Assembly: GCA_947259365.1 (NCBI GenBank)
Contig: CAMYMC010000041.1
Location: forward strand, 1,201-63,813
Direction of reading: 5' to 3'
DNA length: 62,613 nt
Source of the DNA: an uncultured Acidimicrobiaceae bacterium
Lineage (GTDB): Bacteria > Actinomycetota > Acidimicrobiia > Spongiisociales > UBA5794
Part shown: positions 25,738 through 35,759 of the stretch, piece by piece
Position numbering within the stretch: the stretch's first letter is position 1
How the letters are laid out: every line of letters starts with the position of its first letter
Notes under the pieces: generated by a model
Told to the model about the DNA's origin: nothing
Database searches by the model: none
What the model saw: only the letters and a program-made list of their open reading frames with translations
Position numbers and translations under genes: made by a program

Positions 25738-27796
25738 ATGGTCGCAACGATGAGGGTGAGGGTGCGCAAGGCGTTGTTGGCCCGGGGTGCGGCCGCGTTC
25801 CTCGCCGCGTCACTCGTCGTCGGCGTGCTCGTCGGGTTCGCGGCCGCGCTGCTCGTCGCGCTCATCCAGCTCGTCTCCGACCTCTTGACCGTCGAACCCG
25901 ACGGCGCAGCACGGTACCTGCCCCTCCTCGTCGTGCCCGCCGGTCTGATGACCTCCTGGCTCATCGCCAGGCGGTTCGGGCCCGGCGTCGACGGCGGAGG
26001 GGTCACCGAGACGATGGTCGGTCTCTCCCTCAAGGGCGGGTACCTCCCGACACGGACGCGCTGGCGGCTCGGCCGGACGGGAGGGCCCGGCAGTCCAGAT
26101 CGGGGGGACGATCGGCTCGTCGCTCGCCCGCTACACCCGCTTCGGCGAGGATCAGATCCGCAGCCTCGTCGCTGCCGGTGGCGCCGCCGGGATCGGGGCG
26201 TCCTTCAACGCTCCCATCGCCGGGATGCTCTTCGGGATGGAAGTGCTCCTCGGCAACTTCTCCATCCGCCACCTCAATGCCGTCGTCGTGTCATCGGTCG
26301 CGGCCGCGGTCACGACCCGCAGCCTCGTCGGCGAGGAGCGGATCCTCTCGGCGCCGCCGCACCGCCTCGAAGACCCTCGCGAACTCCTGCTCTACGCCCT
26401 TCTCGGACTCCTCGCCGTCGCGTTCGCACTGTGGTTCCTCAGGCTCATCCGGAACGTGGAGGGCTACCGGGAGCCGCGGCGGGTCCCCCGCTGGGTCCGC
26501 CCACTCGTGGCCGGGGTCACGATCGCCGCGCTCGGCGTCGCCGAGCCCCGGCTCCTCGCCACCGGCCAGGACTTCGTGGCGAGCCTCCTCCGGTTGGGCT
26601 CGGGCGTGAGCGAAGCCGACATCGGCAGCACCGTCCCGGTCCTCGAGAGCCTGCCGCTGTGGATGTTCCTCGGCCTCGTCGCGCTGGCGAAGCCCATCGC
26701 GGCGACGCTGACTCGCTCCAGCGGAGGCTCCGGCGGTTCGTTCATGCCGAGCCTCTTCATCGGTGCAGCCCTGGGAGCCGGGATGGCGGCACTCGTCGAG
26801 CCGGCTTGGGGGTTCTCGGAGATCGACCCCGGGGCCTTCGCCGTCGTCGGGATGGCCGCGACGTTCGCCGCCGTGGCGAGGGCGCCGCTGACCTCGATCA
26901 TCATCGTCTTCGAGATCACGGGGGATTACGGCCTCGTCCTCCCCCTCATGCTGGCGTCGTCCCTCGCCACCGTCCTCGCCGACCGGTACCACCCGGCAAC
27001 GGCCTACACGATCCCCCTCATGCGGGAGGGCATCCATCTCACCCGAACCGAGGACATCGACCTCCTCGACACCGTGACGGTCGGCGACGTCATGACGCCT
27101 GCGATGACGCCGTTGCGACCTGCGATGACGGTTGCCGAGGCCGCCGGAGTCCTCGCCGAAGAACGCCACCACGGCCTGCCGGTCGTCGACGGCGACCGAA
27201 TCGTCGGCATCTTCACCGTCACCGATGTCTCGACGGCGGGAGGGTCGCGCGAGGACGTCACCGTGGCGGAGGCGATGACCGCGAAGCCGATCACCGTGGT
27301 TCCGTCGATGCCGGTATCGGCGGCGCTGGCAAGGATGGCGGCGCTCGGCGTGGGCCGACTACCCGTCGTCGCCGATGAGGAACCGACGCGTTGTGTCGGG
27401 ATGTTCCGAAGGGAGAGCGTCGTGCGGGCATACCACCATGCGCTCGGCGGGACCAAGGACAGGTCGCTGTACCGCGAGCGCCTCAGGGCGAGGGTGCACC
27501 CCGGCGCCACGTTCTTCGAGATCCCGGTGCCGGCCGGATCGACCGCGGCGGGGAAGCTGGTGCGCGACCTCGACTGGCCCGAAGAGGCAATCCTCGTGTC
27601 GGTCCGGCGGGGTGGTTCGGTGCTCATCCCCCACGGGTCGACGGTCATCCGCGCCGGCGACACGATCACCGCGTTCGGAACCAGCGAGTCCAGGGTGGAC
27701 GCGGCGTACCTCGTCGAGCCCTCTCCTCCCGTTTCCGACACCCACGAACCGGTGACGGGACCGAGCGCACCGCCCGACGAATCGCCGTCCGAATAG
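25738..27796 (+). pseudogene. ClC chloride channel/transporter with CBS and TrkA-C domains, interrupted by a frame break near 26060
   Basis: The first frame (from ATG 25738) gives the N-terminal helices to GGYLPTRT at about 26058. The second frame, offset by one base, resumes at about 26063 with GGSAGREGPAVQIGG, the selectivity-filter signature of ClC proteins, and runs to 27796. In relatives about 14-15 residues (one helix entry) separate these two segments, so a deletion of about 44 nt (3n+2) fits both the lost residues and the frame change. The second part contains FNAPIAGMLFGMEVLL, further helices, a CBS pair (about 27070-27430) and a TrkA-C/RCK-C domain (about 27500-27720). As read it cannot make a full channel; a sequencing or assembly error is possible. 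Confidence 0.8.
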
Positions 27797-27799
27797 GAT
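27794..27799 (+). promoter_or_regulatory. -10 box for the NrtR-like gene (leaderless)
   Basis: TAGGAT, overlapping the stop codon of the ClC gene, lies 7 nt before ATG 27807. Confidence 0.45.
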
Positions 27800-27806
27800 C
27801 GGCGCG

Positions 27807-28724
27807 ATGAGCGCACCGCGCATCACCGTCGCGCTCGACGCGGTGATCGTTGCCGTGTCCGACCGCACCCCCCGGGTCCTCACCGTGATCGACGGCGATC
27901 CGCCCGCGATCCCGTCGGGCCCGCTCGATCCGGCCGGCGACGCCACCCTCGAGCTCGCCTTGCGGCGGTATGTGCGCGAGCAAGCGGGACTCGAGGTCGG
28001 CTATGTCGAGCAGCTCTACACCTTCGGCGACCTCAGGCGCGGCTCGGCCGTGGCACCGGCGGCCCGGGCCATCTCCGTTGCCTACCTCGCCCTCGTCGAG
28101 CAGGCCCAACCCGCACCCGGAGCTGCATGGGCGAACTGGTACGACATCCTCCCCTGGGAGGACCACCGCAGCGGCCGTCCCTCCGTCATCGAAGACGCGC
28201 TCGTCCCCCGACTCCGACAGTGGTGCGAGGCGGATGACCACCTCAGCGGGGAGCGCACCGCCCGGGTCGGGCTCAACTTCGGCCTGGAGAAGACTCCCTG
28301 GGACGGGATCAGGGTCCTCGAACGGTATGAGCTCCTCTATGAGGCGGGCATCGTCGCCGAGGCCCACATCGACGGCGGCGGTCCGGACCCGGCGCCCGTC
28401 CCGGGGACGACGATGGCGGCGGATCACCGGCGCATCGTGGCAACGGCGCTGGGGCGGCTCCGCGGCAAGCTGACGTACCGGCCGGTCGTCTTCGAGCTCC
28501 TGCCCGGGACCTTCACTCTCTCCAGGCTGCAACGGACGGTCGAGGCGCTCGCCGGGGTCCCCCTGCACACGCAGAACTTCCGCAGGCTCGTCGAGCGCGC
28601 CGGCCTCGTCGAGGGCACCGGGACGCAGACGTCGACGGGTGGCCGCCCTGCGGAGCTGTTCCGCTTCCGCGAGGACGTTCAACTCGAACGCCCCCGACCC
28701 GGCCTCGGCATCCCGTACCGCTGA
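27807..28724 (+). CDS. nrtR: NrtR-type transcriptional regulator (degenerate NUDIX plus winged helix)
   Basis: A 305-residue protein. Residues about 5-150 form a NUDIX fold whose box is degenerate (ELALRRYVREQAGLE lacks the EExGU glutamates), as in NrtR, which senses ADP-ribose instead of hydrolysing it. Residues about 205-295 are a winged-helix domain (RIVATALGRLRGKLTYRPVVF, FTLSRLQRTVEAL, NFRRLVERAGLVEGTG, GGRPAELFRF). NrtR represses NAD synthesis genes. It lies directly upstream of nadABC in the same direction, and a palindrome overlaps the nadA promoter, so local control of that operon is the simplest reading. Confidence 0.88.
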   Translation: MSAPRITVALDAVIVAVSDRTPRVLTVIDGDPPAIPSGPLDPAGDATLELALRRYVREQAGLEVGYVEQLYTFGDLRRGSAVAPAARAISVAYLALVEQAQPAPGAAWANWYDILPWEDHRSGRPSVIEDALVPRLRQWCEADDHLSGERTARVGLNFGLEKTPWDGIRVLERYELLYEAGIVAEAHIDGGGPDPAPVPGTTMAADHRRIVATALGRLRGKLTYRPVVFELLPGTFTLSRLQRTVEALAGVPLHTQNFRRLVERAGLVEGTGTQTSTGGRPAELFRFREDVQLERPRPGLGIPYR

Positions 28725-28775
28725 GCGAGGCTCCCGTCTCGTCGGGGAATACGAGCCGTTGTGTCGTCGTCGGTG

Positions 28776-28795
28776 TATAATGCTCAGTATGAGTA
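28776..28795 (+). promoter_or_regulatory. nadA promoter with palindromic candidate NrtR operator
   Basis: A consensus -10 TATAAT lies at 28776-28781. The pseudo-palindrome TGCTCA-GTA-TGAGTA occupies 28781-28795, covering the transcription start. The half-sites differ by one base. No matching -35 is seen. A repressor bound here would block nadABC; that it is NrtR is inferred from the neighbour gene. Confidence 0.6.
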
Positions 28796-28808
28796 AAAGA
28801 GAGACGAC

Positions 28809-29789
28809 ATGACGGCCACCGACATCCGGGTGCGGTCCGTGCGCCTCGACGATGTCATCCCCGACGTCGAGCGGGTGATCATCGAGCCCATCATCGAGGA
28901 CATCGAGGGGCTCAAGCGCGAGCGAAACGCCGTCGTCCTCGCCCACAACTACATGACCCCCGACATCTTCTACGGGGCCGCCGACCTGCGGGGCGATTCG
29001 CTCCAGCTGGCGCGAATGGCCGCCGAGACCGACGCGGACGTCATCGTCCTCGCCGGCGTCCACTTCATGGCGGAGACGGCGAAGATCGCGAATCCCGACA
29101 AGACGGTGCTCATCCCCGATCCGGCTGCGGGTTGCTCGCTCGCGGAGTCGATCACCGCGGCCGACGTCAGGCTGCTGAGGGAGCGGTACCCGGGGGTCCC
29201 CGTGGTCACGTACGTCAACACGTCGGCCGCCGTCAAGGCCGAGTCCGACATCTGCTGCACGTCCTCGAACGCCGTTGCGGTGGTGGAATCACTGGGGACC
29301 GAACGAGTCATCTTCCTTCCCGACCGCTACCTCGGGAGATGGGTCGCGTCGCAAACCGACGTCGGGGTGATCCTCTGGCACGGAGCGTGCGAAGTCCACG
29401 AGCGTTTCACCGGCGAAGAGCTTCGCGGCTACCGGGCCTCGTACCCCGACATTCGCATCATCGCCCATCCCGAGTGCCCGCCGGACGTTCTCGACGAAGC
29501 CGACTTCGTCGGCTCGACCTCCGGGATGATCGACTGGGTGCACGCCGAGGCGCCCCGCCAGGTCGTGATGGTCACCGAGTGCTCAATGGCCTCCAATGTC
29601 GCCGCCGAGGCGCCCGCCACCCGGTTCGTCCGGCCGTGCAACCTCTGCCCGCACATGAAGCGGATCACGCTGGAGAAGATCCGCGACTCGCTCGTCAACA
29701 TGCACCACGAGGTCATCGTCGAGCCGACCATCGCGGCTCGCGCCCGCGCCGCCGTCGACCGGATGCTCGCGGTCGGGGCCTCCCGATGA
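28809..29789 (+). CDS. nadA: Quinolinate synthase
   Basis: A 326-residue NadA. The three cysteines that hold the [4Fe-4S] cluster are expected at C109 (PAAGCSL), C149 or C150 (ICCTSSNA) and in the CNLCPHM block near the C terminus (C277/C280). [21 protein letters not shown] is the substrate-binding start of the family. It condenses iminoaspartate, made by NadB, with dihydroxyacetone phosphate. First gene of nadABC; its stop overlaps the nadB ATG. Confidence 0.95.
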   Translation: MTATDIRVRSVRLDDVIPDVERVIIEPIIEDIEGLKRERNAVVLAHNYMTPDIFYGAADLRGDSLQLARMAAETDADVIVLAGVHFMAETAKIANPDKTVLIPDPAAGCSLAESITAADVRLLRERYPGVPVVTYVNTSAAVKAESDICCTSSNAVAVVESLGTERVIFLPDRYLGRWVASQTDVGVILWHGACEVHERFTGEELRGYRASYPDIRIIAHPECPPDVLDEADFVGSTSGMIDWVHAEAPRQVVMVTECSMASNVAAEAPATRFVRPCNLCPHMKRITLEKIRDSLVNMHHEVIVEPTIAARARAAVDRMLAVGASR

Positions 29790-31345
29790 TCACCGTCGAT
29801 CGGGTCCGAAGCCGTTCCCACGTCGTCGTCGGCAGCGGCGTCGCCGGTCTCACCGCCGCCCTCGGGCTCGGCGACGCCGTCGTTCTCACCAAGAGCGCCC
29901 TCGGCGCAGGATCCACCGGGTGGGCCCAGGGCGGGATCGCCGCGGCCGTCAGCGCGGGCGATCGGCCGGCGGCTCACGCCGCCGACACGGTCCGGGTGGC
30001 GGGAGGCCTCGCGGTTGGAGACGTCGCCGAGCTGGTGACCGCTGCCGCACCCGACCGGATCCGGTGGCTCGTCGAGTTGGGGGCGCGGTTCGACCGCACA
30101 AGAGACGGATCGCTGAGCCTCGGCCGGGAGGCCGGCCACTCCCGGAGGCGGATCGTCCACGCCGACGGAGACGCCACCGGTGCCGAGCTCATCCGGGTCC
30201 TGCGCGATGCCGTGCGATCCCGGCCGGACATCGAGGTCATCGAGCACGCCCTCGCCGTCGACCTGCTCCGCGCCGGCGCCCGCATCGCGGGTGTCGTGAC
30301 CATCGACGCCGACGGGGGCCGCACCGCGTGGATGACCGGATCGCTCGTCCTGTCCACCGGCGGCATCGGACGGCTCTACGCCCGTACGACGAACCCGCCC
30401 GAGGTCACCGGCGATGGGCTGGCGATGGCGATCCGGGCAGGGGTTCGGGTCGGCGACCTCGAGTTCGTCCAGTTCCATCCGACCGCGCTGGCCGCGATGC
30501 TCGACCCGCTGCCGTTGCTGACCGAGGCGCTCCGCGGCGAGGGAGCGAAGCTCGTCACCGGCCGCGGGCTCCGTTACCTCAAGAGCGTTCATGCCGACGC
30601 CGAGCTGGCACCGCGCGACATCGTTGCCAGAGCGACGTGGCAGCGGCTCGCGGCCGGCGATGACGTCTTCCTCGACGCAACCGGCATCCCGGACTTCTCG
30701 TCCCGCTTCCCCTCCGTCCACCGGCTCGCCACCGGTGCAGGCTTCGACCCGGAAGGAGCCCCCATGCCGGTGACCCCTGCGGCCCACTTCCACATGGGCG
30801 GCATCACCACAGACGCTCGGGGGCGTTCCTCCGCGCCGGGGCTGTGGGTGTGCGGTGAGGCGGCCTCGACCGGGCTCCACGGCGCCAACCGCCTCGCCAG
30901 CAACTCGTTGCTCGAGGGGCTCGCCTTCGGCGCCCGGATCGCCACCGACATTGCCGGGACCGCCATGCCGGCCCCCGATCCCCGCCGGGTCACCGTCCCG
31001 ATCGACGGGTTGGATGCCGGACCGGGTGACGACGGCATCGTCTCTGCTGTCCGCGGGATCATGTGGGACCGGGTTGGCGTGGAACGCTCGGGCAAGGGTC
31101 TCGGGGAGGCGGTGGAGCAGCTCGCCGCCCTCGGCAAGACGGCCGGGACGGTCGAAGCGCGAACCGCAACGACGGTGGCGGCCGCGATCGCGTCTGCGGC
31201 GCTCGCACGCCCGGAGAGCAGAGGCAGCCACTTCCGCACCGATCATCCCGACCCCGACGAGGCGTGGGCCCGTCGCACCCAGATCGAGCATCCACCCGTC
31301 GCGACGACTCCGCTGCTCGGCTGGATCGCACGAGGGGCCGCGTGA
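29786..31345 (+). CDS. nadB: L-aspartate oxidase
   Basis: A 519-residue flavoprotein. The FAD-binding Rossmann start is [17 protein letters not shown], then [11 protein letters not shown], the active-site block FVQFHPTAL and [18 protein letters not shown], and [17 protein letters not shown] near the FAD adenine. It oxidises aspartate to iminoaspartate for NadA. The ATG at 29786 overlaps the nadA stop by 4 nt (ATGA). Confidence 0.95.
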   Translation: MITVDRVRSRSHVVVGSGVAGLTAALGLGDAVVLTKSALGAGSTGWAQGGIAAAVSAGDRPAAHAADTVRVAGGLAVGDVAELVTAAAPDRIRWLVELGARFDRTRDGSLSLGREAGHSRRRIVHADGDATGAELIRVLRDAVRSRPDIEVIEHALAVDLLRAGARIAGVVTIDADGGRTAWMTGSLVLSTGGIGRLYARTTNPPEVTGDGLAMAIRAGVRVGDLEFVQFHPTALAAMLDPLPLLTEALRGEGAKLVTGRGLRYLKSVHADAELAPRDIVARATWQRLAAGDDVFLDATGIPDFSSRFPSVHRLATGAGFDPEGAPMPVTPAAHFHMGGITTDARGRSSAPGLWVCGEAASTGLHGANRLASNSLLEGLAFGARIATDIAGTAMPAPDPRRVTVPIDGLDAGPGDDGIVSAVRGIMWDRVGVERSGKGLGEAVEQLAALGKTAGTVEARTATTVAAAIASAALARPESRGSHFRTDHPDPDEAWARRTQIEHPPVATTPLLGWIARGAA

Positions 31346-32187
31346 TGCACACCGCACCCGCAGCGGCGGTGCGACGGGTGCTCGAGGCGGCGCTCGAGGA
31401 GGACGTCGCCACCGCCGGCGACGTCACGACCGACGCGCTCGTCACGGTGGACGCCTCCGGGGCCGCCCGCATCGTCGCCAGGGAGCCTGGGCGCATCGCC
31501 GGTCTTGCCGCATCCCTTCAGGCCTTCACGATGCTCGACGCCCGGGTCACGACGGAGCCCGAGGTCGAGGACGGATCCGACGTGCCCGCCGGCGCAACGC
31601 TGGCGATCGTCGCCGGACCGCTTCGTGCCCTTCTCACCGCGGAGCGGACCTGCCTCAACCTGCTGGGGCACCTCAGCGGCATCGCGACGGGGACCGCGGC
31701 GGCGGTCGCCGGCGTGGCCGGCACCGGTGCCGTCGTCGCCGACACCCGGAAGACGACACCCGGCCTGCGCGCCCTCGAGAAGTACGCCGTACGGGTCGGT
31801 GGCGGCTCCAACCACCGGTTCGGCCTCCACGACGCCGTCCTCATCAAGGACAACCACATCGCCGTCGTGGGCTCCATCAGCGGCGCAGTGACGGCAGCGC
31901 AGGCCGCAGTCGGACACACCGTCACGATCGAGGTGGAGGTCGAAAACCTCGACGAGCTGGCCGAGGCGCTCGACGCCGGCGCGGACGCGGTGCTTCTCGA
32001 CAACATGACGCTCGACGACATGCGCGCCGCAGTGGCGATGGCGAATGGTCGGGTCACGACCGAAGCCTCCGGGAGCGTGACACCCGCGCGGCTGCGCGCC
32101 GTCGCCGAGACGGGCGTCGACATCGTCTCCATGGGCTGGATCACGCATTCGGCGCCCCGCCTCGACGTGGCGATGGACATCGACTGA
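31345..32187 (+). CDS. nadC: Nicotinate-nucleotide pyrophosphorylase (carboxylating)
   Basis: A 280-residue NadC. TRKTTPGLRALEKYAVRVGGG, NHRFGLHDAVLIKDNHI, and the end strand VSMGWITHSAP are the family's substrate and PRPP sites. It converts quinolinate and PRPP to nicotinate mononucleotide and CO2. ATG 31345 shares its A with the nadB TGA (TGATG); an immediately preceding GTG at 31342 is an alternative start. Confidence 0.95.
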   Translation: MHTAPAAAVRRVLEAALEEDVATAGDVTTDALVTVDASGAARIVAREPGRIAGLAASLQAFTMLDARVTTEPEVEDGSDVPAGATLAIVAGPLRALLTAERTCLNLLGHLSGIATGTAAAVAGVAGTGAVVADTRKTTPGLRALEKYAVRVGGGSNHRFGLHDAVLIKDNHIAVVGSISGAVTAAQAAVGHTVTIEVEVENLDELAEALDAGADAVLLDNMTLDDMRAAVAMANGRVTTEASGSVTPARLRAVAETGVDIVSMGWITHSAPRLDVAMDID

Positions 32188-32241
32188 GCCTTCCCAGGAC
32201 GGGGCTGCCAAGATCCCCGGCGGATCCCGAAAGGGCGCGCG

Positions 32242-32988
32242 ATGGCCCGCCATGACCACTACGACGATTTCGCCTCCGCTTACGACCGGTTCTGGGGGTA
32301 TTTCGCCGACCTCGTGTTCCCGGTGGTCGAGCGGCTCACACTCACCGGCATCGGGCAGGGTGGCCGCATCCTCGACGTCTGCTGCGGGACGGGACGCCTC
32401 GCCGGGCTCCTCTGCGCTGCCGGTTACCGGGTCACCGGCGTCGACGGCTCGGAGCACATGCTCGCCTGCGCCCGCACCAATGCGCCGGATGCGGACCTCG
32501 TCCTCGCCGACGCACGCGACTTCACGGTCGCGACACCGTGCGATGCCGCCGTCTCCACCTTCGACAGCCTCAACCATTTCATCACGGCGGAGGATCTGGC
32601 GGCCGTCTTCACACGAGTGCGGGCGTGCCTGGTCGACGGAGCCCTGTTCCTCTTCGACCTCAACACCGCCGGGGGCTTCGCGGCGCGCTGGCGTGGCTCG
32701 TTCGGGAGGGTCGATGAGGACCACGTCGTGGCCGGGTCCTCATCGTGGGCCCCCGAGACCGGAGTGGCCCGCAGCCACCTCACCGTGATGACCCGCGCCG
32801 GCACAGCGTGGCACCGAGCCGACGTCACCCTCACCGAGCGGTGTCACAGCGACGCTGAGGTTCGCGCCGGGCTGGTGGCCTCGGGATTCGGCAACCTCGA
32901 AGTCTTCGACGCGGCCGACGTCGGTATCGACGAGGTGGGGCGGGTCTTCTACCTGGCCGAGGCGCTGCCCGGGCACGGCGAGACCTGA
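32242..32988 (+). CDS. Class I SAM-dependent methyltransferase
   Basis: A 248-residue Rossmann-fold methyltransferase. Motif I is ILDVCCGTGRLAGLL (about 43-57), the acidic end of strand 2 is VDGSEHM and motif post-II is DARDF. The N-terminal YDDFASAYDRFWGYF is common in small-molecule methyltransferases. Substrate unknown. It begins 54 nt after nadC with no clear promoter and could belong to the same transcript. Confidence 0.85.
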   Translation: MARHDHYDDFASAYDRFWGYFADLVFPVVERLTLTGIGQGGRILDVCCGTGRLAGLLCAAGYRVTGVDGSEHMLACARTNAPDADLVLADARDFTVATPCDAAVSTFDSLNHFITAEDLAAVFTRVRACLVDGALFLFDLNTAGGFAARWRGSFGRVDEDHVVAGSSSWAPETGVARSHLTVMTRAGTAWHRADVTLTERCHSDAEVRAGLVASGFGNLEVFDAADVGIDEVGRVFYLAEALPGHGET

Positions 32989-33044
32989 GGACGGTGACCG
33001 GCCGACGGCAACCGCGATGATGCAGTGGAACGGCCCTTGGGCAG

Positions 33045-34265
33045 TCACCCGAGATCGTCGAGCGCCTCGAGGACCCGGTCGACCTCGTCCGGCGTGTTGT
33101 AGTGGACGAACCCGATGCGGACGAGCCCTCCGGAGTCGAGGACGCCGAGATACGCCATCACCTCGAGGGCGTAGTAGTGGCCGTGCCACACGAAGATCCC
33201 CTGCGAGCCGAGCCGGGCGGCAACAGCCGCCGGGCTCATGCTCTCGACGGCGACGGCGAACGTCGGCGTCCGACCGGCGGGCTTCGGAATCCCATAGCAC
33301 CGGACGTGGCCCATCGCGGCGATGCCGTCGAGAAACCGCCGGCTCAACTCCGCCTCGTAAGCCCGCGTCGCTTCGAGCGCCGAAACGAGGCGCTCCCGGC
33401 GCGTTGCTCCCTCCCCCAGGCCCTCGAGGTACTCCACCGCCGCCGTGACCCCGGCGAGGCTCTCGAAGCTCTGAGTCCCCGTCTCCCACTTCCCCGGCGG
33501 ATCGCTGGGCGCCGGCCGGATACGGACCGCATCGAGCCCGGCGAGCAGCTCCGACCGCCCGTAGAGCGCACCGACATGGGGCCCGAAGAACTTGTACGCG
33601 GAAGCGGCGAGAAAGTCGCTCCCGGCGGCATCGACGTCGAGGGGACCGTGCGGTGCGTAATGCACGGCGTCGACGAAGACGAGGGCACCGACGTCGTGTG
33701 CCCTGGCGGCGACCTCGGCGACATCGACGACCGTCCCGATGGCGTTGGAGGCATGGGTGACGGCGACGAGCCGGGTGCGCGGCGACAGCACGGCGTCGAA
33801 CGCCGCCGGATCGAGAGTGCCGGTCTCGCGATCGAAATCGACATGGCGCACCACGGCTCCGGATTCGCTCGCCGCCTGCATCCACGAGGACACGTTGGCG
33901 TCGTGGTCGAGCCGTGTGACGACGACCTCGTCGCCTTCGGACCATGTCCTCGCCAGTGCTCTTCCCAGCGCCAGCGTCAGGCTCGTCATGTTCTGGCCGA
34001 ACGCGATCTCGTCGCCGGATGTTGCGCCGAAGAGGTCGGCGACGGCGCCGCGGGCGCCGGCGACGACCCTGGCCGTCTCCTCACTCGTGACGAAGGGGCC
34101 ACCGAGGTTGCTCCCGCCCCGCTCCAGATACCCGGAGACGGCGTCGATGACGCTCTCCGGCACCTGGGTCCCGCCGGGGCCGTCCGCATAGATCGCCCGG
34201 TTGCCGGCGACCAGCCTCGAGAGCGCCGGAAACCGGCTGCGCGCTGCGACGACGTCGATGCTCAC
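33045..34265 (-). CDS. Cysteine-desulfurase-like PLP enzyme (class V aminotransferase family)
   Basis: A 406-residue fold type I PLP enzyme. The Schiff-base lysine is in SAYKFFGPHVGALYG; the PLP phosphate region is FGQNMTSLTLALGRAL and DHDANVSSWMQ; TGTQSFESLAGVTAAVEYL is typical of the subfamily annotated as cysteine desulfurase-like proteins rather than IscS/SufS. There is no mobile catalytic Cys loop of IscS type that I can point to, so desulfurase activity is not assured. GTG 34265 has GGAGAGG upstream. No Fe-S assembly genes are nearby. Confidence 0.82.
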   Translation of the reverse strand: MSIDVVAARSRFPALSRLVAGNRAIYADGPGGTQVPESVIDAVSGYLERGGSNLGGPFVTSEETARVVAGARGAVADLFGATSGDEIAFGQNMTSLTLALGRALARTWSEGDEVVVTRLDHDANVSSWMQAASESGAVVRHVDFDRETGTLDPAAFDAVLSPRTRLVAVTHASNAIGTVVDVAEVAARAHDVGALVFVDAVHYAPHGPLDVDAAGSDFLAASAYKFFGPHVGALYGRSELLAGLDAVRIRPAPSDPPGKWETGTQSFESLAGVTAAVEYLEGLGEGATRRERLVSALEATRAYEAELSRRFLDGIAAMGHVRCYGIPKPAGRTPTFAVAVESMSPAAVAARLGSQGIFVWHGHYYALEVMAYLGVLDSGGLVRIGFVHYNTPDEVDRVLEALDDLG

Positions 34266-34344
34266 GAGTCCGCCTCTCCGAGAAAGCGCGGAGCGTAGCT
34301 CACGAACGGATCACGAAAGGTTTCGCCTCCAGCGCCGGGCCGCC

Positions 34345-34350
34345 GATAAT
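34345..34350 (+). promoter_or_regulatory. Candidate -10 box for manC
   Basis: GATAAT lies 8 nt before ATG 34359. It deviates from TANNNT in the first base. Confidence 0.3.
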
Positions 34351-34358
34351 CGAGGCGG

Positions 34359-35759
34359 ATGATCGTTCCGGTCGTGCTCTCAGGTGGGAGCGGCACCCGC
34401 CTCTGGCCGTTGTCGCGTCCCGAACAACCCAAGCAGCTCCTCGCGATGATCGACGAGCGGACGATGCTGCGCGCCACGATCGACAGGCTCGCCGGCATTC
34501 CGGAGGTCGCGGATCCCGTCGTGGTGTGCAACGCCGGCCACGGTCACCTCGTCGCCTCCGAACTCGATGCCGCCGGCTTCGCCACCGACCGGGTCATCCT
34601 GGAGCCCGAGGGCAGGAACACGGCGCCGGCGGTCGCCGCTGCGGCGACGTTCCTCCTCGAGGCGGCTGAGGACGCCATCCTCCTCGTGCTCCCGGCTGAC
34701 CACATCATCCGCGACGAGGGCGCGTTCCGTGACGCGGTGACCATTGGAGCCGTCCAGGCGCGCGGCGACAGGCTCGTCACCTTCGGCATCGTCCCCGACT
34801 ACCCGGAGACGGGATACGGCTACATCCGCGTAGGTGAGCCAGTCGACCCGCCGGTGAGCCGCATCGCCGAGTTCGTCGAGAAACCCGACCTGGCGGCCGC
34901 CGAGGAGTACCTCGCCGACGGCGGATACCTGTGGAACAGCGGCATGTTCGTGTTCGGGGCCCGCCGCTACCTGACCGAGCTGGAGCGATTCCAGCCCGCG
35001 ATCGTCAAAGCCACGACGGCGGCGGTGGCAGCCGCGAACCGCGACGGGGCGCTCGCGCTCGACCGGGCGGCGTTCGTCGAATCGCCGAGCGACTCGATCG
35101 ACCTCGCGGTGATGGAGCGCACCGACGGCGGCGTCGTCGTGCCGCTCGACGCCGGATGGAGCGATGTCGGATCGTGGGCGGCGTTGTGGGACGTGGCGCC
35201 CCGGGACGCCCATGGCAATGTCGTCGTCGGCGATGTCCGCACCGTCGACACCTCCGGCAGCTACCTCCGCACCGAGTCCCGCCTCCTCGCCGCGATCGGG
35301 CTCTCCGACATGGTGGTCGTCGAGACCGCAGACGCGGTCCTCGTCGCGCCGCGTGACCGGGCACAGGACGTCAAGCAGATCGTCGACGGCCTCAGGGGAG
35401 CGGCACGGGTCGAAGCAAGCCGTCATCTCCGCCGTCCGACCGGATTCGGCACAATCGAGGACCTCGAGTCGTCGGCGAGCTCGCTCGTTCGCAGACTCAC
35501 GATCGCCGCTGGAGGCGAGACGATCACCCGGAGCCGTTCGGGTGGGCCGGTCCACTGGATCGTCACCGCCGGCCGGGGAACGGCCGCGGTGGGCGACGAC
35601 TCGATCGACATCAGAGCGGGGGACGCAGTCGCCATCGCCACCGGCGTCCCCCACCACCTCGAGAGCACCGGCTCGTCCCCGCTCGAAGTCGTGGAGATCC
35701 AGATCGTCGGCGAAACCGCCGATGACACCACTGTGGACATCAGGAAAGGAGACGGCTAG
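34359..35759 (+). CDS. manC: Mannose-1-phosphate guanylyltransferase / mannose-6-phosphate isomerase (bifunctional)
   Basis: A 466-residue two-domain enzyme. The nucleotidyltransferase half starts with VVLSGGSGTRLWPLSRPEQPKQ and has FVEKPDLAAAEEYL and NSGMFVF; the C-terminal cupin (about 360-460) has GGPVHWIVTAGRGTAAVG and GVPHHLEST, the isomerase metal site. It makes GDP-mannose for glycans or compatible solutes. Its stop overlaps the start of the next gene. Homologs are often beside LCP or polysaccharide genes, but here the LCP gene is 11 kb away. Confidence 0.9.
   Translation: MIVPVVLSGGSGTRLWPLSRPEQPKQLLAMIDERTMLRATIDRLAGIPEVADPVVVCNAGHGHLVASELDAAGFATDRVILEPEGRNTAPAVAAAATFLLEAAEDAILLVLPADHIIRDEGAFRDAVTIGAVQARGDRLVTFGIVPDYPETGYGYIRVGEPVDPPVSRIAEFVEKPDLAAAEEYLADGGYLWNSGMFVFGARRYLTELERFQPAIVKATTAAVAAANRDGALALDRAAFVESPSDSIDLAVMERTDGGVVVPLDAGWSDVGSWAALWDVAPRDAHGNVVVGDVRTVDTSGSYLRTESRLLAAIGLSDMVVVETADAVLVAPRDRAQDVKQIVDGLRGAARVEASRHLRRPTGFGTIEDLESSASSLVRRLTIAAGGETITRSRSGGPVHWIVTAGRGTAAVGDDSIDIRAGDAVAIATGVPHHLESTGSSPLEVVEIQIVGETADDTTVDIRKGDG

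Noticed and set aside
26041..26110. Programmed ribosomal frameshift in the ClC gene
   Set aside because: There is no slippery heptamer or stimulating structure, and a frameshift alone would not restore the missing 14-15 residues.
28725..28808. Riboswitch upstream of nadA
   Set aside because: The gap is only 84 nt and is explained by a promoter and a palindrome; the leader after the start site is about 20 nt, too short for a known NAD or nicotinate riboswitch.
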